Assembly (NCBI RefSeq): GCF_014839805.1
Contig: NC_051120.1
Span: forward strand, 5,642,001-5,706,000
Origin: Manduca sexta
Lineage: Eukaryota; Arthropoda; Insecta; Lepidoptera; Sphingidae
Direction: 5' to 3'
Length of the DNA: 64,000 bases
Positions 41,080-54,655 of this stretch are shown here, piece by piece (within the stretch, counting starts at the first letter, position 1; every line of letters starts with the position of its first letter). Position numbers and translations under genes: made by a program. The notes beneath the pieces were generated by a model that saw only the letters and a list, made by a program, of their open reading frames with translations, was not told the DNA's origin and did not search any database.

Positions 41080-44000
41080 ATATCCTGGGTTTGGTCTGTT
41101 TCCATGAGAGATAATTACTATTTTATAATTTAACACTTTTATGATTAAATTAATGTACCACAGTCTTTTTATATTGGTCACATATTATTATCAAAGCATA
41201 TAGAATCAAGGGCAAAACAAAGATGTTGAATGTTCAAACATAAAAATCATAATTGTTATTTAACCGACTTTCGTGTACAAATCCATGTTAACACTTCAAG
41301 TTACGTGCGAGGTTGGTGGCTTGAAAAATAAAAAACTGTGTGACATATTTAACTTTTACTTTTTCATAATTTATTCATTTAGTTTCGAGTAACTGTTACA
41401 TTTTTATTCCTTTATACGATTTGTGAACTGGAATCTGCAATCGTACTTTCGATCTTAACCAATTTAAATTTTCTGAAGCCCATACAAGAAAGTTAATTAT
41501 TTGTCTCGTAAAACAATTTAATCTTTAACGCAGTAAAAATAACATGGACAGGATAATTGTCTCTCATTGATAAACCAAACTGTATTTAATACAACATGTT
41601 TAAATTTATGCATCTTGTTCGAGTCGCATCGGCAGCCATATAAATGTTTTTTCTTTCCATTTTGCAGCGAAGCGATCTCAGGCGTGTTGAGGAAATAAAG
41701 TCCAGTATTTATGAGAATCAGATATTTTCCCATGAAACTAGATAATCAAATACACTAGGTTTTACCATAAAATATGTATAAATACTAATTAGACATCGTT
41801 ACACCTTGAGTAGGCATCCTTACTAACCAATTACTTAATTCCATCTATTCCTAGACGTAATTTAATTCGCATAAAATCCTGGTCGAACATTAAAACCTAT
41901 AAATAAAATCAATCAGGTCCACTTACGACCGTGAGTGCACTGTGAGAAACGTTTATAAGGCTTGTTGCACACAATCAATTCTAAATGAAAGAATACGAAT
42001 GTCCGACAATGCACATGAAAAAAGAACCAAAATCAATTTTCTATTAAGGCTAACTATTTCGTTTGGCCGGCTTGGCTGCCGTTGACATTTCATCTATTTA
42101 GGCGGCCGGGCAAACAACCGTCTCGGGGTAAAGAAACATGGCTATTAGTCTAGACGGCTTACGTCAAAAGCCGCCATTATCATCAAGTACGTCTAGCATT
42201 TTCGGGTCTTAAAAACTATAGAGTTCTCTATACGTTAAGAACTCTATGTTCTTATATTTTGTGACTGTATGAAATTGTTCCCATCTATGCAAATCTATAC
42301 CCACGTGATTAAAAGTCAAAGTTTATCGCCCTGTGTGTGTGGCACACCTATCACACGAAGAAGCATGGCAATATCGTATTCACGAAGTCTAAGTACACGA
42401 CTCTTATAAACGGTGTTATCTCGATGCGCAATCTTCAGCAATGAAGTAACTGCCACCAGCGAGAGACATGCTGCGACCTGTGTATACATAGCTTAATGCA
42501 AATATGGCGCCTTGCAACAGTGATGGAAGGAAGGAGAACTTGTGTATTACGCTTTAGACATATTGGATTATTTTTAATGCGCTTATGTGTTAGATTTGTA
42601 AAATTCAATTATAAACATTTAACTCAGCACATTACTGATATTTTTGCTTTAAATTACAAATAATTCGTTTATTTATCTTTATTGGCTGCTATACAATGTT
42701 TACCAAACATAGCACACGAGTTCAATAGAAACCATCCTAAAATACATTGTAACTTATAACTGTACATTGTTTTAGAATTATCTAAATTGAAACACAAAAT
42801 ACAATGAATTAATTATTACCATGGTGTACATTCCCGTCGAGTATAAAATTAAATCGATACTGTAAAGAATTCCGATCCCATTTCCCTACCTCAGCGGTTA
42901 CATTGTTAACGTACATACATAACTACAATAGAACAGCTTCTGTTCTTGATGAACAATGTTTAAGACTCGATGACCTAGTTATCTGAAAGCACCTGTATGT
43001 TTAGTTTAATTTCGATCTCTAGAAACCTAGAAACATTAAGTCAAGCCAGCATACGTCCAACAACTATGAAAATATGCAAACTAAGATGTCTCATATATTT
43101 TGACTTCTCTGTTCTTATATCAAATTCATTGCAATCAATTATGCGTGACAAAATGTATAAAGAAGCTAATGCATTCAATACAAAGATAGATTACATATTT
43201 CTTGAAAAAAATACTTATAGTTGAAGTTGAGAAAATTCGTCCAACAACCTTTTAGTTGTCTTAGAATCGCAACCTGCCATGCTCACACAATAACTACTAG
43301 TTGTTATTGAACCCAGCCTCGTCTATCAAATAAAAATTATAAGTCATTCACCCGACAAATTTGATCGTTTGAAAAATCAACCCCTTGTCAAAGTTTCATC
43401 CCTTAAAATAAATACTCAATGACTATTTGCATATTAAAACTAATGGTCAATTTAATATAATTGAAAACCCTGGCAATGGTAAACAACCGGACATGTTTTA
43501 ACCCCATCGTCTAACCGAACGGTATAGAGTTACCAGGCGATTACCACGCAATCCCGGCGGGCGACGCATTAGTGCAGCGCGTACCCTGGGGCTACAGACA
43601 GGGGAATACAATAGGGGGCGATTTCTATAGGGCGATGTTTTCAAGGAATATTATGCACATTTGTCGTGACCCTGGTCGATACAAACATGTCTGAGATATT
43701 TTTAAGTTAATAAAGGTCGCTTTAAATTACATTATTGATAATTATTGAACGTCATTGAAACGGCGCAGTTGTTACAAAATCGATTAGTTAATAACTTGTA
43801 TTCCTATAGAAAAAAATACTGACGAGACCTATAACAGTATGATATCTATAAACTGAATTTATATACAATAATAAAGTCATATGAATCTTATATTGATTTA
43901 CATAAACAATTATTACGATATTACATTTCGCTAGTTTAGTACTATAAGTTCCTATGTTAATTTTTACTTATATTGCAAAAAATTCATGTTAGTAAGAGTG

Positions 44001-44385
44001 TGAAAAGATACCATGATATCCCCATTTATTTATCTGTCAGGATTATTGGAAATTTTCACTGAAAAAGACTTAGAGTAATATTATATAAGTAATTCAATTT
44101 GCACATCAAATATAACATAGAACTTTGTAATAGTGAGCCAAGTTGTCATTTATCAAACACCTGTTTATAATACTCTTTGCCTTCCTGCCATAATATGAAG
44201 AATGTCGCCAACGGCTACACATTCCACACCACACCATACAATACCTAACTACACTTCTGTTTGGAGGCAGGAGAGAGTGCAGAGCAAGGGCGCGTGCGGC
44301 CCGAACGCCCAGGGGCGCAGCGGAAATTACGTAAATTACGTCTCATCACCTCGCTGGCGTAATAATCTGCGCGCATGCCGCGTCT
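41080..44385. other. Jupiter intron or intergenic block, nothing coding recognised
   Basis: AT-rich. A 10-bp inverted repeat, ATAGAGTTCT (42218-42227) with AGAACTCTAT (42238-42247), has a 10-nt loop. A GC-richer patch at 43510-43640 and another at 44265-44385 have no assigned function. Confidence 0.45.
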
Positions 44386-44393
44386 GTTTTGCC

Positions 44394-44602
44394 CAGCCCC
44401 GGATCTATGGGGGGGCAAGCCAGGGCCCATGCCCCGGGCGGCGAATTCATAGGGCGACAAATCCAAACTTTGACTACTGAGACATCCAGAACATTACACA
44501 CATAAATTATTTACCGCGGGGCGCGAAATGATGATGATGAGGTGGTTGGAGCGGCATTTTCAGATTTTGCCCCGCCTTTAAAAAATTCAAGATCCGGGAC
44601 TG
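44394..44602. mobile_element. hAT-type MITE, 209 bp, 8-bp target-site duplication
   Basis: Termini are CAGCCCCGGATCT on the left and, reversed, CAGTCCCGGATCT on the right. Flanks are GTTTTGCC (44386-44393) and TTTTTGCC (44603-44610), identical at 7 of 8 bases. CAG-starting termini with 8-bp duplications are typical of the hAT superfamily. The interior is GC-rich with G- and C-runs and has no transposase. Confidence 0.85.
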
Positions 44603-44610
44603 TTTTTGCC

Positions 44611-46352
44611 TACCGGGCGTAAACAATGCACGCTAATTGAATGACTGACGTTTAGGCTTCATTTGGCCGCCGTTTTATGCGGTTTGTTTATTCGTAAACT
44701 ATATTTATTAACTAAACATTAATAGTAGTTTATTTTGTCAGGCCGTAAAGTAAAAGCACCCAAGTTGGTTGATAATATTAAGGGCCTGTTTCACAAGTTT
44801 CAAGTAAATTTTATTTGACGGTTATCATATTATTGTATTTGTGTGTTTTGCTGGTTGTAAAAAAATAAATTAATTAAACAGCTAATATAGATAGTACTCA
44901 TTTTCTTACCTTGGAATTATTTTTTGGAAGCTTAAGAGAGTGACTTTTGTATTGTGTAGGTTTATACATTAATATGAGGACTTTCAACTTACTCAGTAGT
45001 TGAGAAACTGGCTCTAATGCCGATATAAAATAATTTAATTGTGACTTTTATTATTGCCTTTCAAACTATTAGAGCATTATTAAAGCATCTACCGTAAATA
45101 CGCCGTAGGTATTTACAAGTGGGCAAGTAAACACTCTCACACCGCATATTAAAACTTTCCAACTAACTTTAATGGAGCAATAGTTTATCCATCATAGCTG
45201 TGTTTATTCCGGCAACAACACAAAACCACCGGCCGTAATAAATATTTTAAACAAACATAACATCTGATCTATAATTAGTGCGTGGAAAGTGCGTGAGAGT
45301 AAATTGTTTAATTGTAACACATGACGCTGCGCATGCGCCGGTCGCCACACGCAACTGACGCGCGCCGCGGTATTAATATAAACAGCTGTCAAAAGGAACT
45401 TGTTGGAGAATAGTATAACATAATAAAAGGGATATTATGAAAGGAAATATGTTGTAAAGGTCTCATATTACTATATTATTTTGGAGTAAAAGCGCATCCT
45501 GGGTAAAGTATCTAATAGCTATTGAACAAGACCACCAGCCGGCATAAATATCTAATAAATTCGTTTTAATATTCCCAATTTTATGTACGCCGTGTTTGCA
45601 TGGTATATAAGAATAAAAAATAAAATAATCTTTAACATATAAAACCTCTTAAAAGTAAAAAATAAAATACATTTATTTGTCTTTTACCTATAATCTAGTA
45701 CCTAGTAATATTTTGACCCAAACGTTACGGCGGGGGAGGCGCTAAAAAGTATTTTCATCCACCCGTTCTCAGGTTCGTTCACACTCAACACAAATAAAAA
45801 TACTAAAATAACCATTCAAGTAAAGAGGGAACTAACTGAAATTCCTTATAGGGACGTCTCCCCTACTTTATCAGAGCTTATTAACATAAATATCTAGATA
45901 GAATGTGACAGATTAAATCAGAATTCGTAATAAAAATATAAGTAACGTTAACAGAACAAACGATCAAACACTAAACATTTTCTCATCCACGGGAATTTTC
46001 TTATACGTAATCTGAGCAGGGGAATATATGGACGTATAATGACGTCTTCCCGCATATGAATATATGTAAATACGTATTATCACGTATCCCATGCGCGGTG
46101 TTAGTTATCTCGATGCACGCACTCAGCGCAGTCACCGGTCGTTGTAAAAGGTGCAAGTAATTATTGTCAAAACGTATGATAATTAACGGCACTGATGCCT
46201 AGATCGCAATAAAGATACAGTCGACTGGTAAAATGGACATCTTGTGATACCGTAAGGCTTGTAACATTATGACATTGAGTGCACAGTGGTTCTTAAAGTT
46301 ACGGTGCTATTGCATTTTCAATTAATACGCAGATTTTATTAACGGGCTAAAA
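44611..46352. other. Jupiter intron or intergenic block with an NRF-1-like site
   Basis: No coding exon found. A CpG-richer patch at 45322-45395 contains GCGCATGCGC at 45330-45339, the core recognised by NRF-1/Ewg-family factors. It may be a promoter or enhancer. Confidence 0.45.
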
Positions 46353-46521
46353 GAGGTTTTCAAAGAATTCCATGAAGCAATAGATTCGAATAAATTTTGC
46401 TGGAGTTTTCAGAGAAGGAAAATACGCAGAATTTTTTTTACGGTTTATAAAAAGTTTTCTAAGAATTCCATGAAGCAATAGATTGGAATAAATTTTGCTA
46501 GGTTTGTCAGAGAAGGAAAAT
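46353..46521. repeat. Two-copy tandem duplication, 98-bp period
   Basis: The block containing AGAATTCCATGAAGCAATAG and AGAGAAGGAAAAT occurs at 46353-46423 and 46451-46521. The copies differ at a few bases. Confidence 0.85.
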
Positions 46522-49102
46522 CGAGCTGGCCTCAAATAGTTTTAGCTTCATTCAAATATATATCGCACTACCGCTTTGTAAGTAGGATTACTAATAACGT
46601 AACAGGCAGTTGATAAATTACAGACAATCGATGGTTCTCAGCCAGGCAAGAATAAGGCCAAATGACGTTCATAATTAAAATGTTAAGAACCGCTGCTGCG
46701 AACGATATTGGAGGTAGTCGAGCGATTAATGGCTTTACGCCTCTGCATGGTACGATTTTGCTCCACAAATGCCAGAAGTATTGAGAGCACGTTAATGATA
46801 TCTGCTTGGTAATGAGAGACCGCGTAACTTTATCATACGCGGAACGACAGGAGAAACTGCTCTTCGTTTTCAAATGAAAGCCAATACATAACCCTCTCAC
46901 ATAGAGAGCGAATCAATAATTCAGTACTTTCTCGGCGGCTTTTAATTTAACCAAAAGCGAATGACAAAAACATTATTTACACCATGTATTATGTTCATTA
47001 TTAGTACTCGAACAACGCGGTTTATTACGTACCGTGAAATTATACTAAACACCGCTCAGATGTAGTAAACTTGTATATGTTTTAAATCGTGAATAGAAAA
47101 TGTGTTCATTTGCGTCGGCCGCTCGTTTATGTGGTAGTGGTTACTGGTTAGATAAACGCTCGCTGCGGGCAGTCACATATTGATTTTCTTCAGTAAAACG
47201 TTGTCTAGTGCGAATAGACTATATTCCCGCGTTGCTGAACGGGAACGCCGTGTCCCCTGGCTGCTCACCAGATGCAGATGCATGTTAGAATGAGATTTAT
47301 AGCTAGCTGTTATCAATCCAACACGGTTTATATCACAAACCGCGTGAAACATGTGCTGAGAACATTCGCCCACCGAGTAATGTCTTACTCGAAGTCGCCA
47401 CGCATATCTGCGCGCTGATATTTTATGCCTCACACGGAGAAATAGAATTAATAACGCACATACTTCTCGGAACAGTCATAAGCTAGTTCAATATGTAATA
47501 TGCTTGCGAATAGTTTTCGAATTCCCACCAGGTTTATGATATAGGTATTCCTATGGTTTAGGTGTTCACCAGAACATCTCAAATGCAATTACGCGGAAGT
47601 GTTGTTGATTTAATTGCTTGTGAATTTTTTTAACATACCTAATTAAAGCCCAACGACAGTAGGTAATCAAATAATATTTAATATTTCGGTAGTAGATTGA
47701 AAATAAAATATTAAATGCGCGTATTTTCGACAAAGCTTTCCATACATATATCATTATCACAGAAATTAATTAAATTAAAATCAAAACGCTCCCCCACATT
47801 TCCGCGCTCAAACTAACGAAGCACGCGGAAAATCTTAATGAATGTACTAATTTCATAATTGGCCGACGTATTTTCACCTCGCATTAGTAATGGGCATCGA
47901 CATGGTCGACGCTCGACGATTCGGCGCCAAGCATCTAATAAAAAACAAATTGGATGAAATTACAAATACCCCGCACGTTGTTCAAATTACTGTCGGCTAC
48001 TTACATTGCCTATTATATTCTTTCACTCGAGTTTTCGTTCTCATTATGCTTGCACCACGATAACTTTGCCGTTGGTAAACATAAGATGCAAACTAATTGT
48101 AATGATGAAATATATTTTTCAACAGCAATTCATAGTACATTAAGCAGTTGTTCGTGATAGAAATAAATCAGATGCGAGATGAAGGGACGTCATTTAATAC
48201 TACTTTCTACTTATGTTTCTAACTTTGTCTACGTTGTGTGTTTGATGACATCTTATTATGTGCTATCATATTTTAAACTCTCAAGCAGTTGTTAAGTACA
48301 TATTTCTAAGTACTCACTAGAAATTTAAGTACCAGCGAATCGTATAAATCTCTAGTACCACAACGAATCGGTAATCGCGAATCAACTTAACCATTTCTCT
48401 CATCCAATCTATATCTTTGGATTATTAATCTTTAGGTGATTAGAAACTTGGACTATTATCGGAATATCTATTTGTATTTTAGAGCAGTTGATTATTCTTG
48501 ATGAAGGTAGTTACATATAAGAACATAAATTTATAATTGTCATTTAAATCTATTGGCAAAACAAAATATAAGTCAATTTTTACCATTCGCGTTTCATTCA
48601 ATATTAAATAAAGTTTACCCTTCCCATAAATCCAACCAGGTGCTAAGTACAAACGCTACCATTTCTTTGTTCCGACTTGTGCCCGCATATGTTTCTTATT
48701 TGCCATCTGCGTCGGGACTCATCCAAATTACCTTGACCTCTAAAGCTCTATATCAAATACTTGTAATACATGAAAAATATCATCGAAAATGGTTCAACAT
48801 CGCCGGTCTTATTCTGCTACTAATGACTTGCATTTATGTTTGTTTTGTTTTACATAAAAAGGGCTCTTATTTCCGATAGCGTACATTTGCTAATTGCAAC
48901 TCGTGATACGAAAACAGGAGGGAGCACAAATATGGTATACTTAAGCAACGTTTAAGAGAAAATTTACACATTCAGTGCAGGTGAAAATAAATTAGACCCT
49001 GATCATATTCGGTTTTACAAACAAAAATTTGGTAGTACACAGTAAATTAAATTAGATGAAACAACGCTACTAAAAGGCATTAATAGCAAATAAATAATAA
49101 TA
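46522..49102. other. Intergenic or intronic block, nothing recognised
   Basis: Composition is less AT-rich than average at 46570-47450, without repeats I recognise, so it could hold regulatory sequence. The open frames at 46568-46900 (minus) and 48553-48879 (plus) lack domains and splice support. Confidence 0.4.
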
Positions 49103-49396
49103 CCAGCCAATATTATATACTGCCCACCACTGAGTACGGGTCTTCGCTACTACTGAGAAAGTTTAGGCTTTAGTCCACCACGCTGGCCAAGTGCGGGTTG
49201 GCAAACTTCACATACCTTAAAAATTCTTTATAATATAGGTTTCCTCAAGAGATTTTCCTTTACCGTTAAAGAGAACAATAATTGATTAACAATACACTAT
49301 AAAACACGTAACTTCAAAGTTAGAGGTATGTGCTTTGGGTTATGAATCTGCGGACATTCGTCTCCGTAGACCGTTCCATACCCAACTAGGCTATCG
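49103..49396 (-). mobile_element. tRNA-derived SINE (minus strand), same family as 17924-18258
   Basis: On the minus strand the head reads ATAGCCTAGTTGGGTATGG with a degenerate B box (AGATTCATAACCC), then the CCAGCGTGGTGGACTAAAG block and a CAGTGGTGGGCAGTATATAA end. It is more diverged than the 18-kb copy. Confidence 0.8.
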
Positions 49397-51499
49397 TGAT
49401 TTAATATCAAATACTTATAATTAAGTTAATTAAATTTGCTTTATATTAATTTAATATAATTTGGAAAACAAACCTATACTTATAATACTTATCTTACAAG
49501 CTGAATAATAGTTGCATTTATAATTAATCCCATTTTTAAAGAAGTCTGTTCTAGAAATAAGAGCATCTTTAAAAAAACTACATGCATTGTTACGAAAAAC
49601 GCGCTCATTGAAATCTTGATCCAAAACCTTGCCAAGAACCTTAACAATCGACTTGTTTACGTCACAGTCTAGAAATAAGTAGAAACTACCAAACGGACTC
49701 CTTTGTAACATTTCATGGCGTAGGTAATTACAAAGTTCAACGTCCCCAGTCTACCCCAATATTTCTTTAACATAGGGAATCACAGACGCGTCACACCGTA
49801 TTAATTTGTACAATGACGTGGAATTTATTTTTGTATTCCGTTTGTAAAAATTTTTCGCGTTTTCATTAAAAATTCAATAGTAAAATCGAAACATTTTTGT
49901 TTAACAGCTTTATTAATATGTAAATAGAATAGATTATTGTTAAATTTGAATATTTTTTCTTTTTGAAGTATATTACTTATAAATATTAATCATTGATTTT
50001 TATTGAACTTTTCTAACATTTTGTTTAATGAAAAAAGTATATGGATACCTTTTTTATATACTTACAATTGGGGGTATTTAGTTAATTAATAACATTACTT
50101 GTATGTTTTGTTAACTATCGCGCCACACTACTCAAACTTTACTATCAAACCTAGAGAATAACTAAACAAAACAAAATCTTTTGCCATTTCACTTTCGACC
50201 GTATTACATCAAATCAAATACCTACATCAAAACATGGACACGAAAGGGGTCATTAACCGGAGCGTCCAACAACCATGCCTACACCCGACCGCATCGTTCC
50301 ATTTCGTATCCAATGCTTTTCAAACATATTTCCCATTGAATAATGTCCTTTTAAAACGAGCATTGAAAGGGTGGTAGCGATGCGAACGTACAGCGATGAG
50401 AGTTATTGAAGTGATCGCTGTTAATGGGCACCTCCCGATGTTTACTTTGTGCTGTACGTCCAATTATTAGCGCTGATAGCGTCAAGTATCGCAATTATAG
50501 GGGCAATAAAATCAATTATTGATTATCTACTATTTAGTATCTACACATTGCTGACGGATAATATCGGAGATATCCTGTGTAGATAATGATTTATTTCTTT
50601 TCTATCACTAAATGAAGGTACGGGCGAGTTTGCCTGATCATGAGGGGAATTTGCATTACATGGCACTGTGTTCTTCCCATCAGAACATAAAAATGTCTAA
50701 ACTACCGATTGGCGATAGAAATAGACATACCCAGACAGAGTAGCGCGTACTGAGACCTACATCCATATTTAGTTTTGGTATTTAATAAGGAATGTTATAA
50801 CTGCGGCGCCAACTTCTACAAGGCATACTTTGGTTGTTAATCAAAAGCGAAACAAACGAAAGATAATTTCGGTAACATAACTACCTTCTAAATCTTAAGG
50901 TTAGTAGAGCCTTTATAATTCTTTTTTTAAATTTTCAACTTCAAACTATATTTGAATCTGGCAGTAAAGAAAAAAAACGTAAAATAGGCAAAAAGGCCGT
51001 AAGAAGAATTCGCAGCTGGAAACGTACTCTCGTAACGCATTATTGTGTCAATAGCACTAGAGGTATGCCCTAGTTCACACAAGCGAGTCGGTTAGCGGCC
51101 ACAAAGCATCTCACACTGCCGCGTCACAGTTCAACGCTAATGCCTTCAAATTATATTATCGTTAAATTTAAATTGACTTTAATTATAAAGTCGTAAATGT
51201 ATCCACACTCGGTTACCGCCTAACGTTAATAACAAAATTGCTATCTAACAGATAATGAACGGAGAAGCTTCGATTAATGTTTATTTATAGACTAATGGCT
51301 AGAGTATTTTAGATGTGTAAATTCTCAATAAGTAGGTTGGGAAATAAATTGTGACTGCACTAGGGAACTATAAAGAGGAAAATAAAAGAGTATCAAATGA
51401 CACAATCCTTTTTACCTTAAACTGTGTAAAGTTTAATTTTATTTGGATAAAAGGTTCAATTATGCCCCCTCTCCTCTTAAAATTATATTTAGAATAGAG
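49397..51499. other. Intergenic or intronic block, nothing recognised
   Basis: No gene. The non-repetitive 50350-50520 segment is GC-richer and contains forkhead-like and homeodomain-like words, but these are common by chance. Confidence 0.4.
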
Positions 51500-51696
51500 T
51501 AATTGTTTATAGCGGCCCCTAACATCTGAGCTATTTTCAAATTTCTAGGCAACTGTCCATTTTTGCCCTTCTTACCTATCCTACCTTATATTTTAAAATA
51601 AAGTATGTAATTGTGTATAGGTAGTGTCCTAAGAATTTGAGCTATTTTCGAATCTCTAGGCAACTGTCCATTTTTGCCCTTCTTACCTATCCTACC
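51500..51696. repeat. Two-copy tandem duplication, 111-bp period
   Basis: A 59-bp core with CTAGGCAACTGTCCATTTTT and CCCTTCTTACCTATCCTACC occurs at 51527-51585 and 51638-51696. Weaker similarity extends upstream of each core (AATTGTTTATAG and AATTGTGTATAG). Confidence 0.88.
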
Positions 51697-52680
51697 GTAG
51701 TCGATACAAGTGCTATCACCTCTAACAGTTTGTCTAGACATACTAATTTTTGTAGCTATAATCTGCAAGTAGCAAATAGTACAAACTTTAGAAATCCGAT
51801 ATAAATAGATATCATAGCAACGACGAGATTAATCCGGAAATAGCCATTTGAATGCTATACGTCGTGGACATGCGAATGGCTACATTTAGCGGAAATAGGG
51901 TTGTCAAATATAGATATTTTCTTAGGGGCTGCAATAAGAAATAGATATCAAAATTAAAATTTCAACTAAATATATTTTGAAAATAATTTCGGTAAATTCC
52001 ACACCATGCACAACAACATACGATATACAAGTAAATAACTTTGTAAACATACTTAGTACTATTCGGCTTCCCTTTTAAGTTTATTAAGTAATCTTGTAGT
52101 AGCACTATGATATATGATTCAGGCAATGTAAAAATGGTATTCGGATTCGTATCCTAGCATTCGGAAATTTCTGAACAGTAAACGCAACACTATTAATCAG
52201 ATGCTCACAATTCCGTGATTTTCGCCGATTTCCCGATGACATTAAGCAACCTAAGTCGTGTCCAAAGGGAACCCGCGTACACGGAAACATCACTTATGCA
52301 AATATTCCTGCGGCCGCTTTGATACCGGGCGCTTTTGATATGACAACTTCCATTCGAGTGGATATCAAAGTTTACGACCGCCTGTGTGCCTTGAATGGGA
52401 ATAAATTTACCATTAGAACACACCCCTGTAGATTTCACCGTATTTGTACTAGCATGGTTATAAAGGAGCTGAGGTATTAATAACGCTGCTTTGATCTATC
52501 TCAATGCGGCCGAACCCCATGGTAATTAGTAACAGATTCTATTCCTATCTATTTTGATAATATTCTATGGGCCCTTTCGCTAATTTCTCTTTACGCGGAA
52601 ACATTTCAAATTGATGTGAAACGTAACGTCACGACTGCTATCCTAAAGACAGGAAGATAAAATAATTAGCGTCAGTGATA
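51697..52680. other. Intergenic or intronic block, nothing recognised
   Basis: No supported feature. The word GCGAATGGCTAC near 51872 recurs from 9871. Confidence 0.4.
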
Positions 52681-52681
52681 T

Positions 52682-52800
52682 CAAATTTTGCTAATTTGTG
52701 ATTTAATTTGTGATTCACGTGTGATTTAGATCACACGTGGTCACGTCACACTATCTGCTCTAAATCACACGTGGTTTCGAATCGCAAAATATGCAAATTA
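52682..52800. repeat. Inverted-repeat element carrying three CACGTG E-boxes
   Basis: The left arm (TTTGTGATTCACGTGTGATT then TAGA) pairs with the reverse complement of the right arm (TCTAAATCACACGTGG, then TCGAATCGCAAA). CACGTG occurs at 52716-52721, 52734-52739 and 52768-52773. A CACGTCA half-CRE lies at 52742-52748. It may be a small MITE or a genuine E-box cluster. Confidence 0.65.
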
Positions 52801-53689
52801 TTTTTTCTAAATAAGCTTACTGGGGATACGTATTAACTAACAGATCCAAACCAGCTGCACAGCCACCATACAACGAGCAACAAGGGGGGTGAACTTAACC
52901 CAAATCCATATTTAATTGAACAATACACTGATCTGCATGCTCACATAAATGCTCATCCGTTCAACATAACACGTGTAACTCACCCAATAACGTCAAAGCA
53001 AAGCGGTAAACGCCATTTCTATTTCAATACGAGATTAGCTCCAATATGTTCCTCGTAAAAAAACTTAACACAATAGATAGCCCGCTTTTGTGACGGACAT
53101 TGATTGATTTTATTTATTGTTTATCCGAACTAGAATGACAAATTGGCAGCATCGCAGCAGGTTTGGTAATAATGTTGTGTTATAATCTGACTCATGGATT
53201 CCATTTGTATGAAGTTATTAACCTGTGATTGTAGCTTTATCAGCGTGCGGTTTTTCGATAGTTAAAACAGGATGAAAGCGTTTTAAAAGGATTAAAAATA
53301 ATCTCTGTGCTGATCGATAATTCACGTGAATAGCATTCCCACAAAGGTCTATACTTTATTGGCTATATATTGTTGGAAGGGAGCCGAGGTAGATATCAAA
53401 TAGCGGACCTCGCCCCCCTCCGACATCCAACTCAGTCAACACTACAAAAAAATATTGTAATCAAGTGAAAATTATATTCTATACTGTGTATTCATTTAAA
53501 TAATATACTTATTTGGATGGGATAAAATAAAAATCGTAAGAAACACTAATCTTAAAATCCAAAAGGTATTTGGTCGTGGGATAACGGACCTGAGATGGTT
53601 CAAGTATATTTTTCAGCGACTCAACTAGGTCAGGGAGTACGACCTCCCTACTCGAATATTAAAAATGGCGACTCTGCTAATCAGCTGTC
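52801..53689. other. Intergenic or intronic block, nothing recognised
   Basis: No supported feature. Confidence 0.4.
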
Positions 53690-53860
53690 TGTCTACTAGT
53701 CTTGTTCTATTCTTAAGCCATAAATGCATGTTGTGTTCACTTCAAGAAGGTTGTTCACTTTTATCAATGAACTTAATTTTTGTCTTGAAAACACTGTATA
53801 CTGTGTACAACCAGTTTTGTGAACCTAATAACAAAAATAGAAAAAAAAACGTTTTTATTA
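53690..53860 (+). repeat. Poly(A) retroposon 3' end
   Basis: GTTGTGTTCACTTCAAGAAG, then ACAACCAGTTTTGTGAACCT, then AATAA and an A-rich end. It is the plus-strand relative of the insert at 40638-40879, more decayed. Confidence 0.65.
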
Positions 53861-54544
53861 AAGCTTTATATAATATAAACTTTTTTTTAATAAATATTTC
53901 AATGTGTTTTTACTATTGTAATCAACTGTATACACGAAAATTTTACTAAAAATATTTTTTTAAACATGTGTTAAAATGGAAGTAGCCTCTTCTCTTACGA
54001 TACCCCATTACATGTAGTTAAGCCTAATAAATGGTGTGTTCACTAGTTATGTTTCCTACTTCTTGAGGAATGAAAAAGCTCATATAAACGTATGTAGTTT
54101 TAAAATATACCGTAAATAAACAAAACGAAGTCATAAATTCCCGTGTTAAATTACATAACTCCCAACATTCTTAACGACTTAAAACGCAACACCGTTTCCA
54201 TCGCGCTGCAAGTTTCCGCCTCGCGAGGTTAATGCCATGACCCTAACACTCAGCATTCGATGGAGATTTCATTCATCAAAACAATTTCTTTACAGCTTTT
54301 AATAACGATAACATCTGTCAAGCGTGACACCGGTGACCCTTTTAAAGTAACTTTTACTGCTGTTATCTGCGAAGATAATGTCTTCAACTTCGCTGTCATC
54401 GTTAAATATTTTCATAATTAGATGCATAACAAAATAAATTATATTGTGTATGATTGGCAAAGAAAGTCGCTGGATTCTGGTCGCTTTCAATAGGTCCGTC
54501 TAAATATTTGGAGATTATTTTATTTGGTTTGATTAGTTCAGACT

Positions 54545-54655
54545 GTCTCGGTTCCGTAGTTATATTCCGGTACGATTACAGTGCTGAGGTCTCGGGTTTG
54601 CTCCCGGGGTCGGGCAGTTAAAGCTTACCCCTTCATGGATAAAAGGCGAGAGTGT
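54545..54655 (+). repeat. tRNA-derived SINE with internal deletion
   Basis: The head (CTCGGTTCCGTAGTTATATT, B box-like CGGGTTTGCTCCCG at 54594-54607) is joined directly to the 3' end (TACCCCTTCATGGATAAAAG, then GCGAGAGTGTGTG). The middle of the body seen at 29775-30025 is missing. Confidence 0.7.

Noticed and set aside
46568..46900. 110-codon minus-strand open frame
   Set aside because: No domain, start context or splice support; amino-acid composition looks like chance.
48553..48879. 108-codon plus-strand open frame
   Set aside because: It starts with TTG, not ATG, and shows no family resemblance or splice sites.
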